Origin: Nymphaea colorata
Lineage: Eukaryota > Streptophyta > Magnoliopsida > Nymphaeales > Nymphaeaceae
Length of the DNA: 64,000 nt
Assembly (NCBI RefSeq): GCF_008831285.2
Contig: NC_045143.1
Span: forward strand, 8,379,503 to 8,443,502
Reading direction: 5' to 3'
Below the pieces are notes generated by a model. It saw only the letters and a program-made list of their open reading frames with translations, did no database searches and was not told the DNA's origin. A program made the translations under genes and the position numbers. Below are positions 44,552 through 58,068 of the stretch, piece after piece; within the stretch, counting starts at the first letter, position 1; each line of letters starts with the position of its first letter.

Positions 44552-47500
44552 TCACCAGTCAAATGACCGACTTTGCAACCGATTGTTCATCCATCCAATG
44601 ATATCAGCAGCAATTTCATCCTTCTCGGGCTCGAAGAGCAGATCATGCAGAAACCCATCGTATAGCTTGATGTCCTTGACAGTAGATGCCGCCTTGTTGT
44701 ACAAATCCTTTGAAGCCAAAGGGTCTGTTACTGTATCAGCAGTCCCATGCAGAACGAAGAATGGAACTGTGATGTTCTTCATGTTCTGCTGCAGGTGAGC
44801 AGTGATCTTGAGGATCTCATGGCCTGTCCGGACCCTTATTGGGCCTGTATAAACCAGGGGATCTGAATACTTAGCTACAAGAGCGGCAGGGTCTCTTGAT
44901 ACAGGAATTCCACGTTTGTTTGCTCCCTTGAATTGATATTTTGGAAGCACCACCGAGAACAAGGGTGCCACAACCTGAAACAGTTCATAACATAAAACTA
45001 TAAACCATAATAAAGAAAGTCTCGTGGAAAAAGTATGGGATGACAGCAAGCAACAGAAAAGCTCTTCCAATCCATAACTAGTGACAGTTTTTTTTTTACG
45101 ATAGATCTAAGTAATCCGTCTAAAGAAAAATTAGTGTCAGTTGATATAGTCTTGTCCGCACAAAAGTTGGAAGTAAAGCATGGTCAGTTTACTTGTCACG
45201 AGAAAAAGGACCTACAGATCTCCTATCGTGTTAACCCATACTTGTACATCCTTGTACAAAGTAGTGTGCTATTCAAGCAACACGAACTACTAGTTTCACA
45301 GGAAAACTGACTTTGATTTGTGGAGCATCTCATACCAACATGACGCTTAGATGTAAATGCAGTAAGTATCTTGACTGTTGGACACGGTTGGTTAAGGGAA
45401 GCAAAGAACAAGTTGCAATGTCTTGTTATTTAACAGAAGGCCAACATCGCAAAAAAAATTGGCCAAAATGGGTCAGCCTTATCATTTACAACACACTTAA
45501 CCTGCACATTTCCATCAGTTTTCTCTAGGTGTAGGAGCATTCTTGAACTATAGTCAACAATCTACAAACACATTACCCCAACTATAGGATGGGCTGGCCT
45601 GACTCGCAGTGCTGGTGAAGTCAAAATAATGCCTTCTAGCATGTCTTCAACATCTGGATACGAAGCTGCCTAAATCAATAAGATCAAACAAACTTAGTAA
45701 CAAACTTTAAGCCAGCAAGGCATTTTAAAATCAAGACCCTGAATCCATCATACCTTCAATACAACAGCTCCACCAGTTGAGTGGCCAAATAAGAAACATG
45801 GCGTGCTAGGATTTTCCATCTTCACTTTCGCCAAAAAAGATTTCTGTGAAATACAATAATGCAGATTGGTAAGAAATTAAAGATTGAACATTAACTGCAG
45901 GACACCATCTGGATCGTACCTAACTCCATTTCAATTTTGCAAAAAATCATTAGGAAAATAGACCACATGGTGCTCTAACTATCTGGTATTTCAGAAATTA
46001 TTACAGCGCACATACTCACAATATCAGCGACTACATGATCAAGTGAGGGCACATATCCATGTAATCCATCACTCCCACCATGGCCTGTTACAAGCAAAGG
46101 AAAAAAGAGAAAAATCACCACATATTCCACAGCAAAACATGCAAAAAGAAAATTGGTGACATGATCACCATTGGAAATTGAAGTACTCCCAAACTAGTGA
46201 CAGTTAACATCCTAATTAGAATATAAATTGCTATAAGGAAATACCTGCTTTCTATGCTATGAATACCACAAAAGTGTCCTGAAGCGATAAGGGATCATGT
46301 AACCAACTCTTGCAAATTTAGTAACTTGAAAAAAACATAGTCTTAGAATCTTGAGATATATGTTGTGTCTCATTGTGACGAGTTAAGAATATTTTTCCTT
46401 AAGCACTTACTATTCCAGAACACCATTTTTAACAGATAGATAAATACACTAAGAAATGATGCTTTCAGCTACATACCAATCCAGTCAACAGCATAAACCC
46501 CAAAGTTACAAGATGTAAGCTGTGCAGCAAAATGTGCATATCTTCCACTGAAAAAGCATTCAACAGAAATTTTAGTACTCCTCAACCGGAGACAGGAACA
46601 AAGAGAAATCAATGCCCAAACTTTCATACTCACCCATGCTCGTTGAGACCATGGATAATAATTATAATGGCCCTGCACAAAGGGAAATGGAAAAAGAAAT
46701 AAAAAAAAGAAGAAGAAAAGGTCAACAGAAAACAAATAAGAGGCACTGACAAATCCAATCATGTTCTGCACTTCCAAATTGGAGATGGAGTAAGGAACTA
46801 AGTATGGCTGGCCATTACAAAATGGATTACAAGTGCTTCATTCTTAACTTTGTGCGAAGTATGAAGTAACCAAAGGAAAAATATTGTTACTACTTACAAT
46901 CAAGCTATGAGTAGAACTACATTGTTTCCAAGATATAACTGAACAAATGGCAATGCGTGAACAGTGTTGGTCTTAATAGAAGCAACCTATCGTCTGAATG
47001 AAGTAGAATAAGCTCCAAATAGAAGCCACTTTCAACATCCAGGAAAGCTTCAAAAAAAATGGAACTGATTAGAAAGTTGCCTTCTCCTTCACAAAGAGAG
47101 TTTAACTGGTCCACAAGTTCAGGACCCATGCCAACCTGGCAATGGTTAGCGTCTCTTAGCCCACAAAATTGGAAAACTTTAAAAACTAAAAGTAGTAAGC
47201 AAAATCACTCTCTAAATCAGCATGCTATAGACAGACTTTACCTGGTCAAGAAAGCCAACCTGACATGCTTAGCATTTTTTAGCCAACACGATTTTCAGCA
47301 CTGAAAAAGCTAACTCGTTCTAACTTTTTGAGTATTTTAGAGAAAGCCAAGTACCAAACTCAGTCTAGGAAACATGTTGGCCATTGACAAAAAAAAAAGA
47401 ATCAGACAACTACAAGTCTGCCATCACTAAACTAAAAGAAAAATTAACACTCTTCCTTGTAAAAAAAGCTTACATTTTAACAGCTTGTGAAATGAAAACT

Positions 47501-48685
47501 AACCAAAAGTTGCTCCCTTAGTTTGCGAAGTCCAAGCAGAGGAGCACCCTGCTTATGCTCCCCACTATGACTTTTAGGAATGTTCAGTTAAACAGTTCTA
47601 TTAACAATTATCATGTCAAAAAAGGATTCAAGAAATCGAGGAACGTTCAAGGGGTCGGATCCTATTTTATCAGTCCTGAACATCATTATTAAACATGCCG
47701 TAAAAATAAGCATCTTATGCTAGTGATCACTAAGTTTCTAATCGCTCTCAGTCGCTCATTCTATGCGAGTCAAGATGATGGATCATGTAATCTTCATACC
47801 AGATAATCAACCCATCCTTTCCAACTGAATAAAGGAACACATAATTCTTGTCAAGCATATCTCAAAGTTCATGAAACCGAAAAATCTACAAGAGCCAGTT
47901 GCCTTTCCAGAAGCATCCGATTCCCAAAAAAGTACTTTTAGGTACATACCTCAGTCCAAGAAGGCAAAATTATATTGATCAACAAAATTAATTAACAAAA
48001 TTGAACATACAAAAAAAAAAATCAAATATTTTATACTATGAAAGCACAAGGAGTAGATCGTGTGGGCATCTAAAAAACAGAATCCCTGATTAAAATAAAC
48101 AAGAAACAGCGTAAAAAGGACGCGCAAAACGAACACCAAACTGTATAAATGAACAATATAGAAACAAAAGCGATCGGAACGGTAAAAAACGAATAACATA
48201 ACCATGCATGAAACCCTAACCCTTCAAACTCCTGAAAAAAAAAGGTCAGAAGACAGAGCACCCTACCTCATCTCTCCGCTAGACGGCATCCACGACCTCA
48301 CAAACAGCGAATTACACCTAGCATTAACGAAGATCGACGTGCTCCACTCGCAGGTCGCCACACCCGCGTCCCCCACCACCATCTCGACGCTCTCCGCGAG
48401 AATCCGCCTCCTCAAGACCGCCTCCTCCTCCCTGAACGCCGCCTTTCTGCGCCTAGAAGACCCGCCCTGCTTCGGCGAAGCGCAAACCCGGCCATCGCGG
48501 CACTGGAATACGGACAACAACCACACGAGCCGCAGTCGAAAGAGGAAGAACAGCCACACGAAGACGCTCTGCACGAGAAAGAGAGCACGGCGAAGGGAGT
48601 GACGGGAAAAGACGGCCTGGCGGAGGTTGCGGAAGACGGGGATGATGCGGCCGCTGGCCCCGGAGGTGTACTCGACGCCCTCCAT
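44552..48685 (-). CDS. Alpha/beta hydrolase, monoacylglycerol lipase / CSE-like, 7 exons
   Basis: Exons (complement) 48267-48685, 46634-46672, 46477-46547, 46020-46084, 45754-45843, 45577-45669 and 44552-44974 join to 399 aa with matching phases and GT-AG introns. It belongs to the plant MAGL/caffeoylshikimate-esterase group, which hydrolyses ester bonds of monoacylglycerols or caffeoyl shikimate. Seen: oxyanion-type IIIIIHGLNEH (142-152), GHGGSDGLHGYVPSLD, nucleophile GHSTGG (Ser220), HGTADTVTDP (Asp339) and YDGFLHDLLFEPE (His369), so the triad is complete. The N-terminal 140 residues include a hydrophobic stretch (about 34-60, broken by Arg50 and Arg52) that could anchor it to a membrane or act as a targeting sequence. 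The classical CSE is shorter and lacks such an extension, so a MAGL-type member is likelier. Exon 1 is GC-rich and intron 1 is 1.6 kb. AATAAA follows 118 bp after the stop. Confidence 0.93.
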
Positions 48686-48832
48686 GGCACCCGCCTGCCG
48701 AAAACTTCACGCCGAGCTTCGCCTTAGAAATCAACCGGCGGCTAATCACAGAGATGAAGAAGTCAAGGAAGAAAACTCGGAGGGAGAAAACCAGCAAAAT
48801 GGAGGAAGTCTCTGAAATCGCGGGATGGCGGG

Positions 48833-48840
48833 TATTTATA
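48833..48840 (-). promoter_or_regulatory. TATA box of the hydrolase gene
   Basis: On the minus strand CTCTATAAATACC lies about 150 bp before the ATG at 48685, the usual distance for a plant gene with a leader of about 120 nt. Confidence 0.6.
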
Positions 48841-49493
48841 GAGTACCGCATTCGAACACGGTCCATGTGTGGGTTAACCAGGGTTAGGTGTGGAGCTAAC
48901 TAGGGTTAGTGAATAGCGAGCCTGTACTGCACTGGTGTAGTTGCGACGATAACACGTGGCGCAATCACAATGGATGTAGGTTACCGTCGTTTATTCCCTG
49001 GTATTTGGTCGAATACCGAAAATGTCCCCGAAACGACGCGGAAATAACTGCTACAGCTTCCAGATTTTGAGTAACTTGGCGTCCTCATTCTTCCAAGGGA
49101 ACGCGTGGGGTCAGCTTGTGAGGGCCATCGTGGTTCCGACCACGAGGGTAATGCCGTAAATTATCTGTCTGAAACTGGACAGAAGAGACCAGTTCTTTCC
49201 TCTTCTTTTTTTTTTTGGTAAGAAAAAATAGTTAAATCAAAAATGAAAATCAAATCTTACTTTATATTTTAAATGACCGTTTTAACAATAACTATGGACA
49301 TTATTAAATGCTGCGAGTATTAAATACATGATTCCCAACTTAATAACGTTTTTTTTTAGATTTTTAATTGGATATTTTAAAAGCCAATTAAACGACTGTA
49401 AAGTTGGCAATCATGTATCCATTCAGCTGCATCTGTAATGTGTGAGAAGCTTGAGCAATAGAATAGACAATAAGCTTTTAGTTTTAGATGGAA
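48841..49493. other. Hydrolase promoter region
   Basis: Upstream of the TATA box, with GGGTTAG(G/T) repeats at 48870-48910 and an ACACGTGGCGC (ACGTGGC core) at about 48952. No other gene seen. Confidence 0.4.
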
Positions 49494-49868
49494 AGGGGCT
49501 GTTTGATGCATTGGAAATATGGAGTTGAAAAGAAGTTTTCTAAAACTTATTTCATGAATTAAAAAAATAAAAACAAAATTTAGATTTCCATAACCCCTTT
49601 GTGTTTGTTGCACTTAGGTTTATGTTTTAGGAAATAAATTTCTCAGTTTCATAGAAATAAAAGATAAAGAAAGAGAATCATTGGATTAAACACTGTTAAT
49701 GGTTACTTTTTTCATTCTAGAAAATTTTTTCTATCCCAAAATCTTCGAAAAAAAGTTTTTGAAAAAAAACCCAATGATTACTTTTTTCATTCCAAATTTG
49801 ATGAGTACCAAAATTTTTTTAATATTTCTAGTGCTACAAGAAATATCTTGCCCATCAAATGGGCCCTT
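49494..49868. mobile_element. TIR element, Harbinger-like, about 375 bp
   Basis: AAGGGGCTGTTTGATGCA and GCCCATCAAATGGGCCCTT are imperfect inverted ends. The interior is AT-rich and includes GTTACTTTTTTCATTC / GATTACTTTTTTCATTCC direct repeats. The target duplication is unclear. Confidence 0.5.
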
Positions 49869-50253
49869 AAAAAATCATATTGATTATTCATCCTATAAGA
49901 TAGATAATCAAAGAAACGAAAGAGAAAAAGCTGATAGAATATTTTAGTAATTCTAGTACAAAGTAACGATTGTTTCTTAACCATTTATTTTTTAAAAAAC
50001 TAACATTCATGATGATTTCTTATGGATCTACAATTCAGGATTTTATATACCACCAATTTCGCTCTCTCTTATATATATATATATATATATAAGTTGAGAG
50101 GTCATAAAATGCGGCTCCCTTATACAGCCAAGAAATCATCTATGCATCTCAATCAAATGGCTTGACCGGTAGCTGAGCCTATTGAAAGACACACTAATTT
50201 TAAATTTCAAAATTTAAGGGACACTCTTATTAAAAAACTAAAAATTAATGAAG

Positions 50254-50303
<50 letters not shown>

Positions 50304-53300
50304 TAGATAGATAGATCGTAAGATTTACGAGCTGATGTGGGCAATTGTCCACACACCAGCTACAGCGTACTGTTGAGTAGGACTGTCATAAATCTGTAGC
50401 GAAGAAAAGGCGTGGAAGTAGGCCAACGCCAAAAGATATTGTTCCAAGTATTCATAAAGCAACGTTGGTTTCCTTTCTCAAGAATAAATAAGCTGAGTAG
50501 ATAGAAACCTGGCCCAGCTGAAGCCTTCCTCCCACTGCACTGCACCATCACTTTATATTAAAAACCATCTGCATGATTTAATCTAAACGACGTGCTTGAT
50601 CGTCCAAAAAGGGATGGCGTTGCTTTCGGTAGGATAAGAAATCTACAAGAGACGCCAAATTCAGAAGAGGGCTCGTCTTTGGCTCTTGGTTACGTGAATA
50701 CGGTTGGGAAGTTGTTCAAATTAGGTGGACTTCAATTTTCATATGTCCATCGGAAAAGCTAATTTGATGTAGAAATAATGGCTGCCACTTGTACGTGGAC
50801 CGTCGCTTTGGTCTTGGATATGACGACGTTCCTGGTTTATGAAAGTTGTCTACTTACTTCTTCCCCACGATTAAGGCTCTTGTACCGGCGGTATTAAAAT
50901 CTAAGTCTAAGGAACATGGGTATCTATAAGTTTTGGTTATATATATATATATATAAAATCAAAATAATGGTAACGCTTAAATAGACAAGTGATATAACTA
51001 AAAACATTATATGTTAATGAACAATAACAAGGAAAACTGAGTTAGAAAAAATTAAGTATAGTTTGAATTAGCTTCGACTTAAAAAGTACGTAAGTATACC
51101 TAATACTCTTAAACGCATACAATAACACGGAGATGTGAACCTTACTGAAGTACTAGTATGACTTTAATTGAAATTTGAATTAAATAGGCGATCCAATGGC
51201 TTTATCGATTCAAGTGGATTCATTACGAATACAAATGTTATTGTGCATATTTTAAAAAACCTTAGACTGTAATCTGAGCCAGTTATGTGGCCTTCCGAGA
51301 GGGGGAGAGAGTTTATGATATCTTGTTTTGAAAAACAATTTAAATTTAGATTCAATTTAAATTAAGTTCCATTCGAGTGCAAATTAACCAAAGTAGGTTC
51401 GGAGTTCCTTTTTCTTTCCCTTCTTGAACGACCAAATTCATTCTGATGGGACTCACATTATATATCATGGCAGTTGGACAGCAGACCATCATAATAGTGC
51501 TTCATGTATTGTCATCATCGCCAATCAATTTGAGGACTCAACAGGGGAATGAAATGCATGCGGTCCAAGTGCTGCCATTTGGGTGGCCCATGTCACCATC
51601 ACTTCACCTGCTTTTTTGATGGGAGGTAGCAGAGATGACAGGAACTCTTTTTGATTCTCGTGCGTGCTATTTTTATGAACTGTTAAGGGTGGAGTGTTCA
51701 TGAAGATGGCCCGTTACTTCTTTCGGTCCTAACTAAGCCTATGACCTTGGAAGCAAGGAGAATGGAGAGGGTTTAGGTAAATAAACCTCTCGCTCACCTG
51801 AAACTGCTAGCCTGCAACTGCTAAAAGCTTTTGAATATTGACTTAATTTTGTTGGTGTGGTCTAAAAACTTAGATTCGGATTCATTTATAAGTTTTCAAT
51901 GTAGCAATGGGATTACATAAATGATAGTTTAAACGAAATGCCTCTTATATTTAGGTGTCAGAAAAATTAAAGGTGTGGGTTTTTTTTAAAAAAAAAAAAA
52001 CTGAAAAATACCGAGAGCCCATTGGCAAATACCCTAAACGGACTAAATAATCCAACCTCAAATTTGGGTAGGGCCAAACTAAACCTAAGTAAAAAAAATA
52101 CATTAAACAACTAATTTTTTTTTTATTTTTTTTCCAACTAGTTCAGGGCTGGCCACGGCCTAAGCGAGCCCCCCCTGCTTACACTTCTACATTGGCTTCT
52201 TAGTATGCGAGATTTTAAATAAATCTCCAATCAATGAACTAGTGCAATTGGACAGTAAAGCAGTTCATATCTAAGGGGATTCAATGTTCCAATCCTGTGA
52301 CCATTGTCGTTTTGGTTTATTATTCCTTTAAGTTGTAAGTGATGGCAAGCATAACACTCGAGTTCAAGGGTATATCATAAGTTCATCAAAGCATTGAAAC
52401 AACCGACATTTTGAAGAAATAAGAGTATGGCCTTGGAAGTTTTAGGCCAAAGGCTATTTCTCCAAGTAAACATTAGGGAAAAAAAAAAAGATCTTGAATC
52501 TGAATTGTTTATATGGTAAGCGGTTTTGCATGAGAGCTCGAAAGAGGCAAAGTTGTTCCTTGCAAACAAATGAATTTCAAGGTAGAAATTTAATTGGCAT
52601 TTTGTTAAATGAAACATTGAATGGTAATCATCATTCCATGTTATGTTGGTCCATACAAAAGAGTCAGGCCACATGAGACCACACAAAAACATAAGGGCAC
52701 CCTGTCGAATGCCCTGGATTATGTTATTGTTTCAGATTCCTAGACAAATATGAGAAGAAATTTGCCAGTTCTTCCTTTGGACTCTATCAATCATAGTTTC
52801 TCCTTCTTTTTCATTTCTACTCTTCCATTCTTTTATTATTCTTCTCTTTTGCTTAAATCTCAAAAAGTTTAATTTCATGGTATTTGATTCTGATGCATGC
52901 AGGAAGGAAGGACCAAACTTTACCACCAACAAGGCATAGAGCTTCACGTCTAATTATGAGAATAATCTGTCAATCAATTACGACAAGTGTACTCTCCGTG
53001 ATCATCTAAGAAATGTCTAAGAAATTCAAGTTGGTTGTACGCATGACATTGAATTCATCCTCTCGTCCTTCCTATTCATTGAATTCTGTTATGACCTCTC
53101 TTTCCCTTGCTGATCTTGAATTGACATTTCTGTCCTGTTCATGAACTTGAGCCATTTGAACTTCAAATTGGGACATTTTAAAAGAAGTCGAGTCTAAATT
53201 TCCAGTTAATACATGCAAAATCGAGTTAGCTTTTGGATCCATATAATCTACAATGCAATATTGCAAAAACGTCCTCAGTTTTGTGGTCTTTTTTTTTTTT

Positions 53301-54340
53301 TGAAAAAAAAGGGGCATTCACTAAGCTCCTCATGTTTTGTTGGTCTAGTTAAATGCTGTTTTCTTTATCCACGTAAAATTTGGGCAGGCTTTTGTAAAAT
53401 TTGCATACAAGGTAAGCGAGGGAGATTCACTACTCGGCAAAATGCCGAAGCTCTCAACCAATCCCTTGTTTTCTTGGGTATAGGATCTGTTTTCAATGCT
53501 TTAGGGTAAAGATTGATGTTTTGATATTCGAAATGGAGACTAATTGTCTGTCAGCCTCCACCCGAAGCCATTGCGCTAACCCCATCGAGAACGTAAAATT
53601 TCATACAAAGGAATTCGGCTTTTGAATGTACATTTCTTGTGCAGCCCTATTATGGCGAGAAATAAAATAAGAGAAACTAATGAAAACATGATACATAAAA
53701 CTAAATAGAAAGTAGGAGATAACCAAGGAAAAGCATGATAATTTCAGTGACCCTACTTAAGGTATTGATTATTTGGCATAACGGCAAAATTAAGTTCAAG
53801 AAAATTTCCAGTTGGATATGACTACGACCACCATGTGAATCTTTCACTTCATGCGATTTAAAGTGATTGCAACTATATACCTTGTTTCACTGAAATGTTT
53901 AGATAGTTTTGAAATGTTCTGTTTTAAAGACTTGTACAATGTTATGAAGTGGCTACCAAGCGACTTTTCCCCCTCGAGACTTTCCTTAGAAACCCTAGAT
54001 TTATGATGGAAGAGCGGTCTCCTGGAGACATCAGTTAGTATTTTATTGGAGAGAAGAATCTTGTGACCACATTAGGTTAAAGGAAAAAAAAAAAAACATG
54101 GTGAAATGGGGGTGATGAGACAGATGATATCCTGGATTATCCCATTGTTGACGTGGGGAGAGTGAAGAAATTGCTAGTTTTGGAAGAAGCAAACAAGATT
54201 ACGTATACATGCTTTCCTTGGCCGGTGGGAAACACTAAAGTCTTGATGGAGGACTCTTCTTGATAAGGTGCCTTTAGAGGAGGAGATATAGAAAATTCTC
54301 GACCTGAGTAGTGGAGAGTGCAGGTGAAGAGCTTGGCAGC
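49869..54340. other. Intergenic, no gene seen
   Basis: Contains TA runs at 50070-50091 and 50938-50955, the compound microsatellite at 50254-50315, T- and A-runs around 51970-52130, and a tRNA-B-box-like GTTCCAATCC near 52290. Frames in this stretch lack family motifs. Confidence 0.5.
50254..50315. repeat. (TA)n-(GA)n-(GATA)n compound microsatellite
   Basis: TA to about 50279, then GA, then four GATA units. Confidence 0.9.
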
Positions 54341-54532
54341 CAGGGGTGGAGGCAAGGGAGAAAAGGCCCTGACCCCGCCTTAAAAAATATTTTTTTAATT
54401 TCACATGTAAATTTAAAAAAAAAATTATTTGTCTTATACAAAAATAAATTTTGAAAATGATATTTAGACCCCCGTCAAAATTTTAAAACTATAATTCAGT
54501 CTCTTTATAAAAATTTTCTGGCTCTGTCTGTG
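54341..54532. mobile_element. hAT MITE, family A
   Basis: Starts CAGGGGTGGAGGCAAGG and ends TTCTGGCTCTGTCTGTG. The interior carries TTTTAAAACTATAATTCAG. The flanking 8-mers TTGGCAGC and TCGATAGC agree at 5 of 8, so the copy is old. Confidence 0.65.
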
Positions 54533-57434
54533 TCGATAGCGATTTTGAGGATGGAGATGGAGATGGATGCAGCTTCTAATGTTTCCATTTGGATTCATCT
54601 CCTAGATTTACAGGTACAGCTTGCACTAGCAATATTTTCATAGGTCATGTAGTCAGTTTGATTGAAGGTATGTTTTGACTCACATTCCTTCAGTAAAATG
54701 TTTGGAAGAATTGGGTACAATAATAGATTGTGGATTTTACCCTTTAAATGGCAGGGTTTTTTTTCGTGTATAATGCGGCTATATTAGAAAAAATGAGAAA
54801 AAGGAAAAAATACAGCAATTTTAAAAAAAAAAACTTGAAAAAACACATTTTGACTTTTTTATTTGTTTTGGCCTTTTTAAAAAGGGCGTTTTTTAAAATT
54901 TTAAATTTCCAACTTCTTCATCACATTTAAAAAAAAAAAAATCGATTTTTTTGACTATAAATTTTTGTGACTAGTTTAATCCAACCTTAAGTGGCCTCTA
55001 GTGATATGATAAAAGAGTTTATTTTTATCTTTTAATATTCATGTCCATATAACAATATAATTTTCATGTTGGTGTCTCTCATGTACATGCGTGCCCATTT
55101 TTGACGAGGGGATGGACACGCTTAAGAATCAAGCAACTCAACACTAGAGAAGATTGAGACCTAAAGAGAGAGAAACCCGTCCTGCTCTCCCTTGCCCTTT
55201 AGGCCTACGCTCATCATCAGGCGGCAATGGCGGAGAAGAAAGCTGCTCCGTGCACACCAAACCTTGATTTCCAGCAGCATTAAAATGGTGAACAACCCAC
55301 AATCTGGGCAAACTTTACCTTCTTTTTCCATTAACGAGAGTTCTATTTGTGGAACTGTTGTGGAATGGCGAGAGGAGCATCTTGTTTTGAAGTACCAAAT
55401 CTAAGTCACCAACAAGATATTTGGTTTATTCCAGTCCCTATGTTGATTGCTATATATGAAATTTAATTTGGTGGTTTCGAAGAAGGTTCCGTAGCCATGA
55501 TATATCTGATTTATAACCTCTTCTTTGAAAAAGTATGGTCAAGATTAGTCGGCGATTGAACTCCTAACAGGTTTACGCTCATTAAGTGCAAGGTTCTTCC
55601 TTTTTTGTTGAACCTCAACTTTGAATAGTTCAGTTCCACGATCAAGCACATTATCCTGCCTCTTTCAATGACAAGAGATTTTAATATTGTTTTCTTGTTT
55701 TACTTGGTCTGATCTCCAAATTGCACTGGCAGTCATAATTCTAGAAGAGGAGTTCTAGAGACAAAATTCTAGAATAAGAATTTAAGACGGTGGCCCCAAT
55801 ACTCAATTTGTTCTCTTCAAAGAACAAACCAGAGAACAAAGAAAAGGAAAACTAAGAAGATTAGAGTCGACAATTTGTATACACTAGATCCTACTGGGTC
55901 CTTGAATTCTAATACCCTTGACGATTCCTTACTAGGGATAGTTTTCTAGCTTTACCATAGGGGAAAATGCGTCGAGGGTGATCAAAGATTTTTGCTCCAA
56001 ATAGAAAATGATAAAGAAATTAAATTACGTAAATGTAGTATTAATCTCAAAAAAAAGAAACTACGTAGCACATACGTGATTCTGAACTGATAGAATTTGT
56101 GCAATAGTATCTGTCCATAAGTTTTTTTCTTGCTTCATACTGTTTTGCTTGAAGATCATGTTGGGCAGCATAATCTCTGACAATCATAGTGTAAGGGGTG
56201 TGATATTTAGAACAACATTCTTATGGTGCATAAAATTCTATACCCACAACACAAAATACCTACTTTTAATGTGAAACCCGGTCTATTAAAAACTCATGAC
56301 ATAGCAAATTGGAACTTCTTGGCATTATCTATCGTTCTCTGGCTTCATCTTCATGACTTGACTCTTATTCTTCTAATTTCCATTGTCATGTGGCATAATA
56401 AAATGATATTAAGCGGCACGAGACGAATCATTAAGGGGCACACACTATATGAATAAATTAATTAGAGGAAACCACCAATATGATAACTAAAATTCGTGGG
56501 ACCTTGTGTGCAAATGCCCGCATACGGCTCCGGCCCTGATCATAGTAAAAAGTCCAAGTCCTGAAGCTTTATATATCCTGCTCAATTATGTTTCAGATTC
56601 ATACCTCCATCAGAGAAGCTTGTGGGGCGAGGAGGTGTAGAAATACTTTGCTGGTTTTTTTTCTCAAAAGAAATTCACGAGAAGATCTGGATTAATTATT
56701 CGATGGTTGTGGACACACGCCAATTATCAACCAAGTCTGGATTAGATGAAATAGTGAACCGTCACAACCCCGCCAAGAAAGCATTGAAGTGTTTGCTATT
56801 GATATTTGCTGAGAAACATAAGGCTGAAAGAGAAATATGGAGGTGTTATTAATTTGTGACAAAGAAAAAAAAACAGTGTTTCTTACATGAGTCAGGCTTG
56901 TGTTTAGTTGAACATGGCCTTTTTTTTCTTTCTTTTTTTTTTTTGGTTGGTGGGTTAGCCTACCCATTAAAACCAATAATAGAGTCAGAATTCTTCATGA
57001 AGCCATAAATACGTAGAGTTTTAATTGGAAAAATACATTATGTAAACCCATTCTTAAGGGGATGGAGGAGGTGTTTTTGTCTATTGTTGGTCACTATGGT
57101 AGATAGAATAAGTCGGAGGAGCCTGCGAGGTAGTGGTTTATTCTGTGGCGGATGTCAGTGGTTCAAGTCTGCTTATCTTTAGTCCAACTCATGATCTTAG
57201 CTGAAGGTGATATGATAGCACCAAATTATATTTTTTCATTCAGCAGTTCGATTTATGACTTATCATTTATGGATGTTGATAAGATGCTTCCATTTAACAG
57301 CACGTTATTATTACGTTAGATTGCTTAGCGGCAAGATTCAAACGAGGAAAGGCTTGGATGCCAAAACTTTTAACCACCCTTAAATAGCATACTGCACCCA
57401 TGAAACTAATAGAAAGAGTGATATTCTAGCACGG
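54533..57434. other. Intergenic, no firm gene
   Basis: Short frames at 55192-55404, 56223-56456 and 56622-56852 have no recognisable motif. A tRNA-like head (GCGAGGTAGTGG, then GTGGTTCAAGTCTGC) lies at about 57128-57175 and may be a SINE relic. Confidence 0.4.
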
Positions 57435-57641
57435 CAGGGCGTGGATAGGTGGGGGCTCCATGGGTCATAACCACAGAGCAGGGCTCTGAAAGTTTAAATT
57501 AATGGTTGAACTTGGGTAGATCTGAGTTTAGTTATATAGAACAGCTCCACGAGACATGAGTCGCTGCCCGTGACCAATTGAAAATTTATTAACTATATGT
57601 GTAGAGTCCCATACAAAAAAGAAATTCTGGCTCTGCCCATG
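57435..57641. mobile_element. MITE, relative of family A
   Basis: Starts CAGGGCGTGGATAGG and ends TTCTGGCTCTGCCCATG. The termini belong to the CAGGG...GGAGCCA group, but the interior (TAGATCTGAGTTTAGTTATAT, CAATTGAAAATTT) differs from family A and matches 19375-19565. Confidence 0.55.
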
Positions 57642-57775
57642 GGTCTCTGGACCAGCAACATAGTCTTGTGTTTGGGCCAGACAAAGGTTTGGCCCTTCCC
57701 CTGAATCGATTTATCAATTGATGGGGTTCAAAATAAATGTCCTACTGAATTGCTTCAAAGGACTCATATATTGAA

Positions 57776-58068
57776 AAATAATTAGACATCTGATTAAGAA
57801 AACATCGATCCAATTCAAATTTAAGAAATAACATTCGATCATATTTATATACATTCAGATTTGGTTTTAAACAAATACCGATCGAATTTGGATTTGGTTT
57901 GAAATAAATATTCAATAAATATTCTATATAACAATACCTTTAAGTTTCGAAAGCCAGGTCTTAACATTAGTGTAGTTTGGATTCACTCTGTATTTAAAAG
58001 TTGAACCCCGATCGGATTTAGATTATAAATTTAAAAGTTGGATTCAGATATGGCATAACATTTCCTTC
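57776..58068. repeat. Family B (ATCCGA-like) fragment
   Basis: Words such as CGATCGAATTTGGATTTGG and GATCGGATTTAGATT in the usual order. Termini are not identifiable. Confidence 0.5.

Noticed and set aside
48204-48602. Plus-strand frame of 132 codons
   Set aside because: It is antisense to exon 1 of the hydrolase gene, whose frame joins correctly to six further exons.
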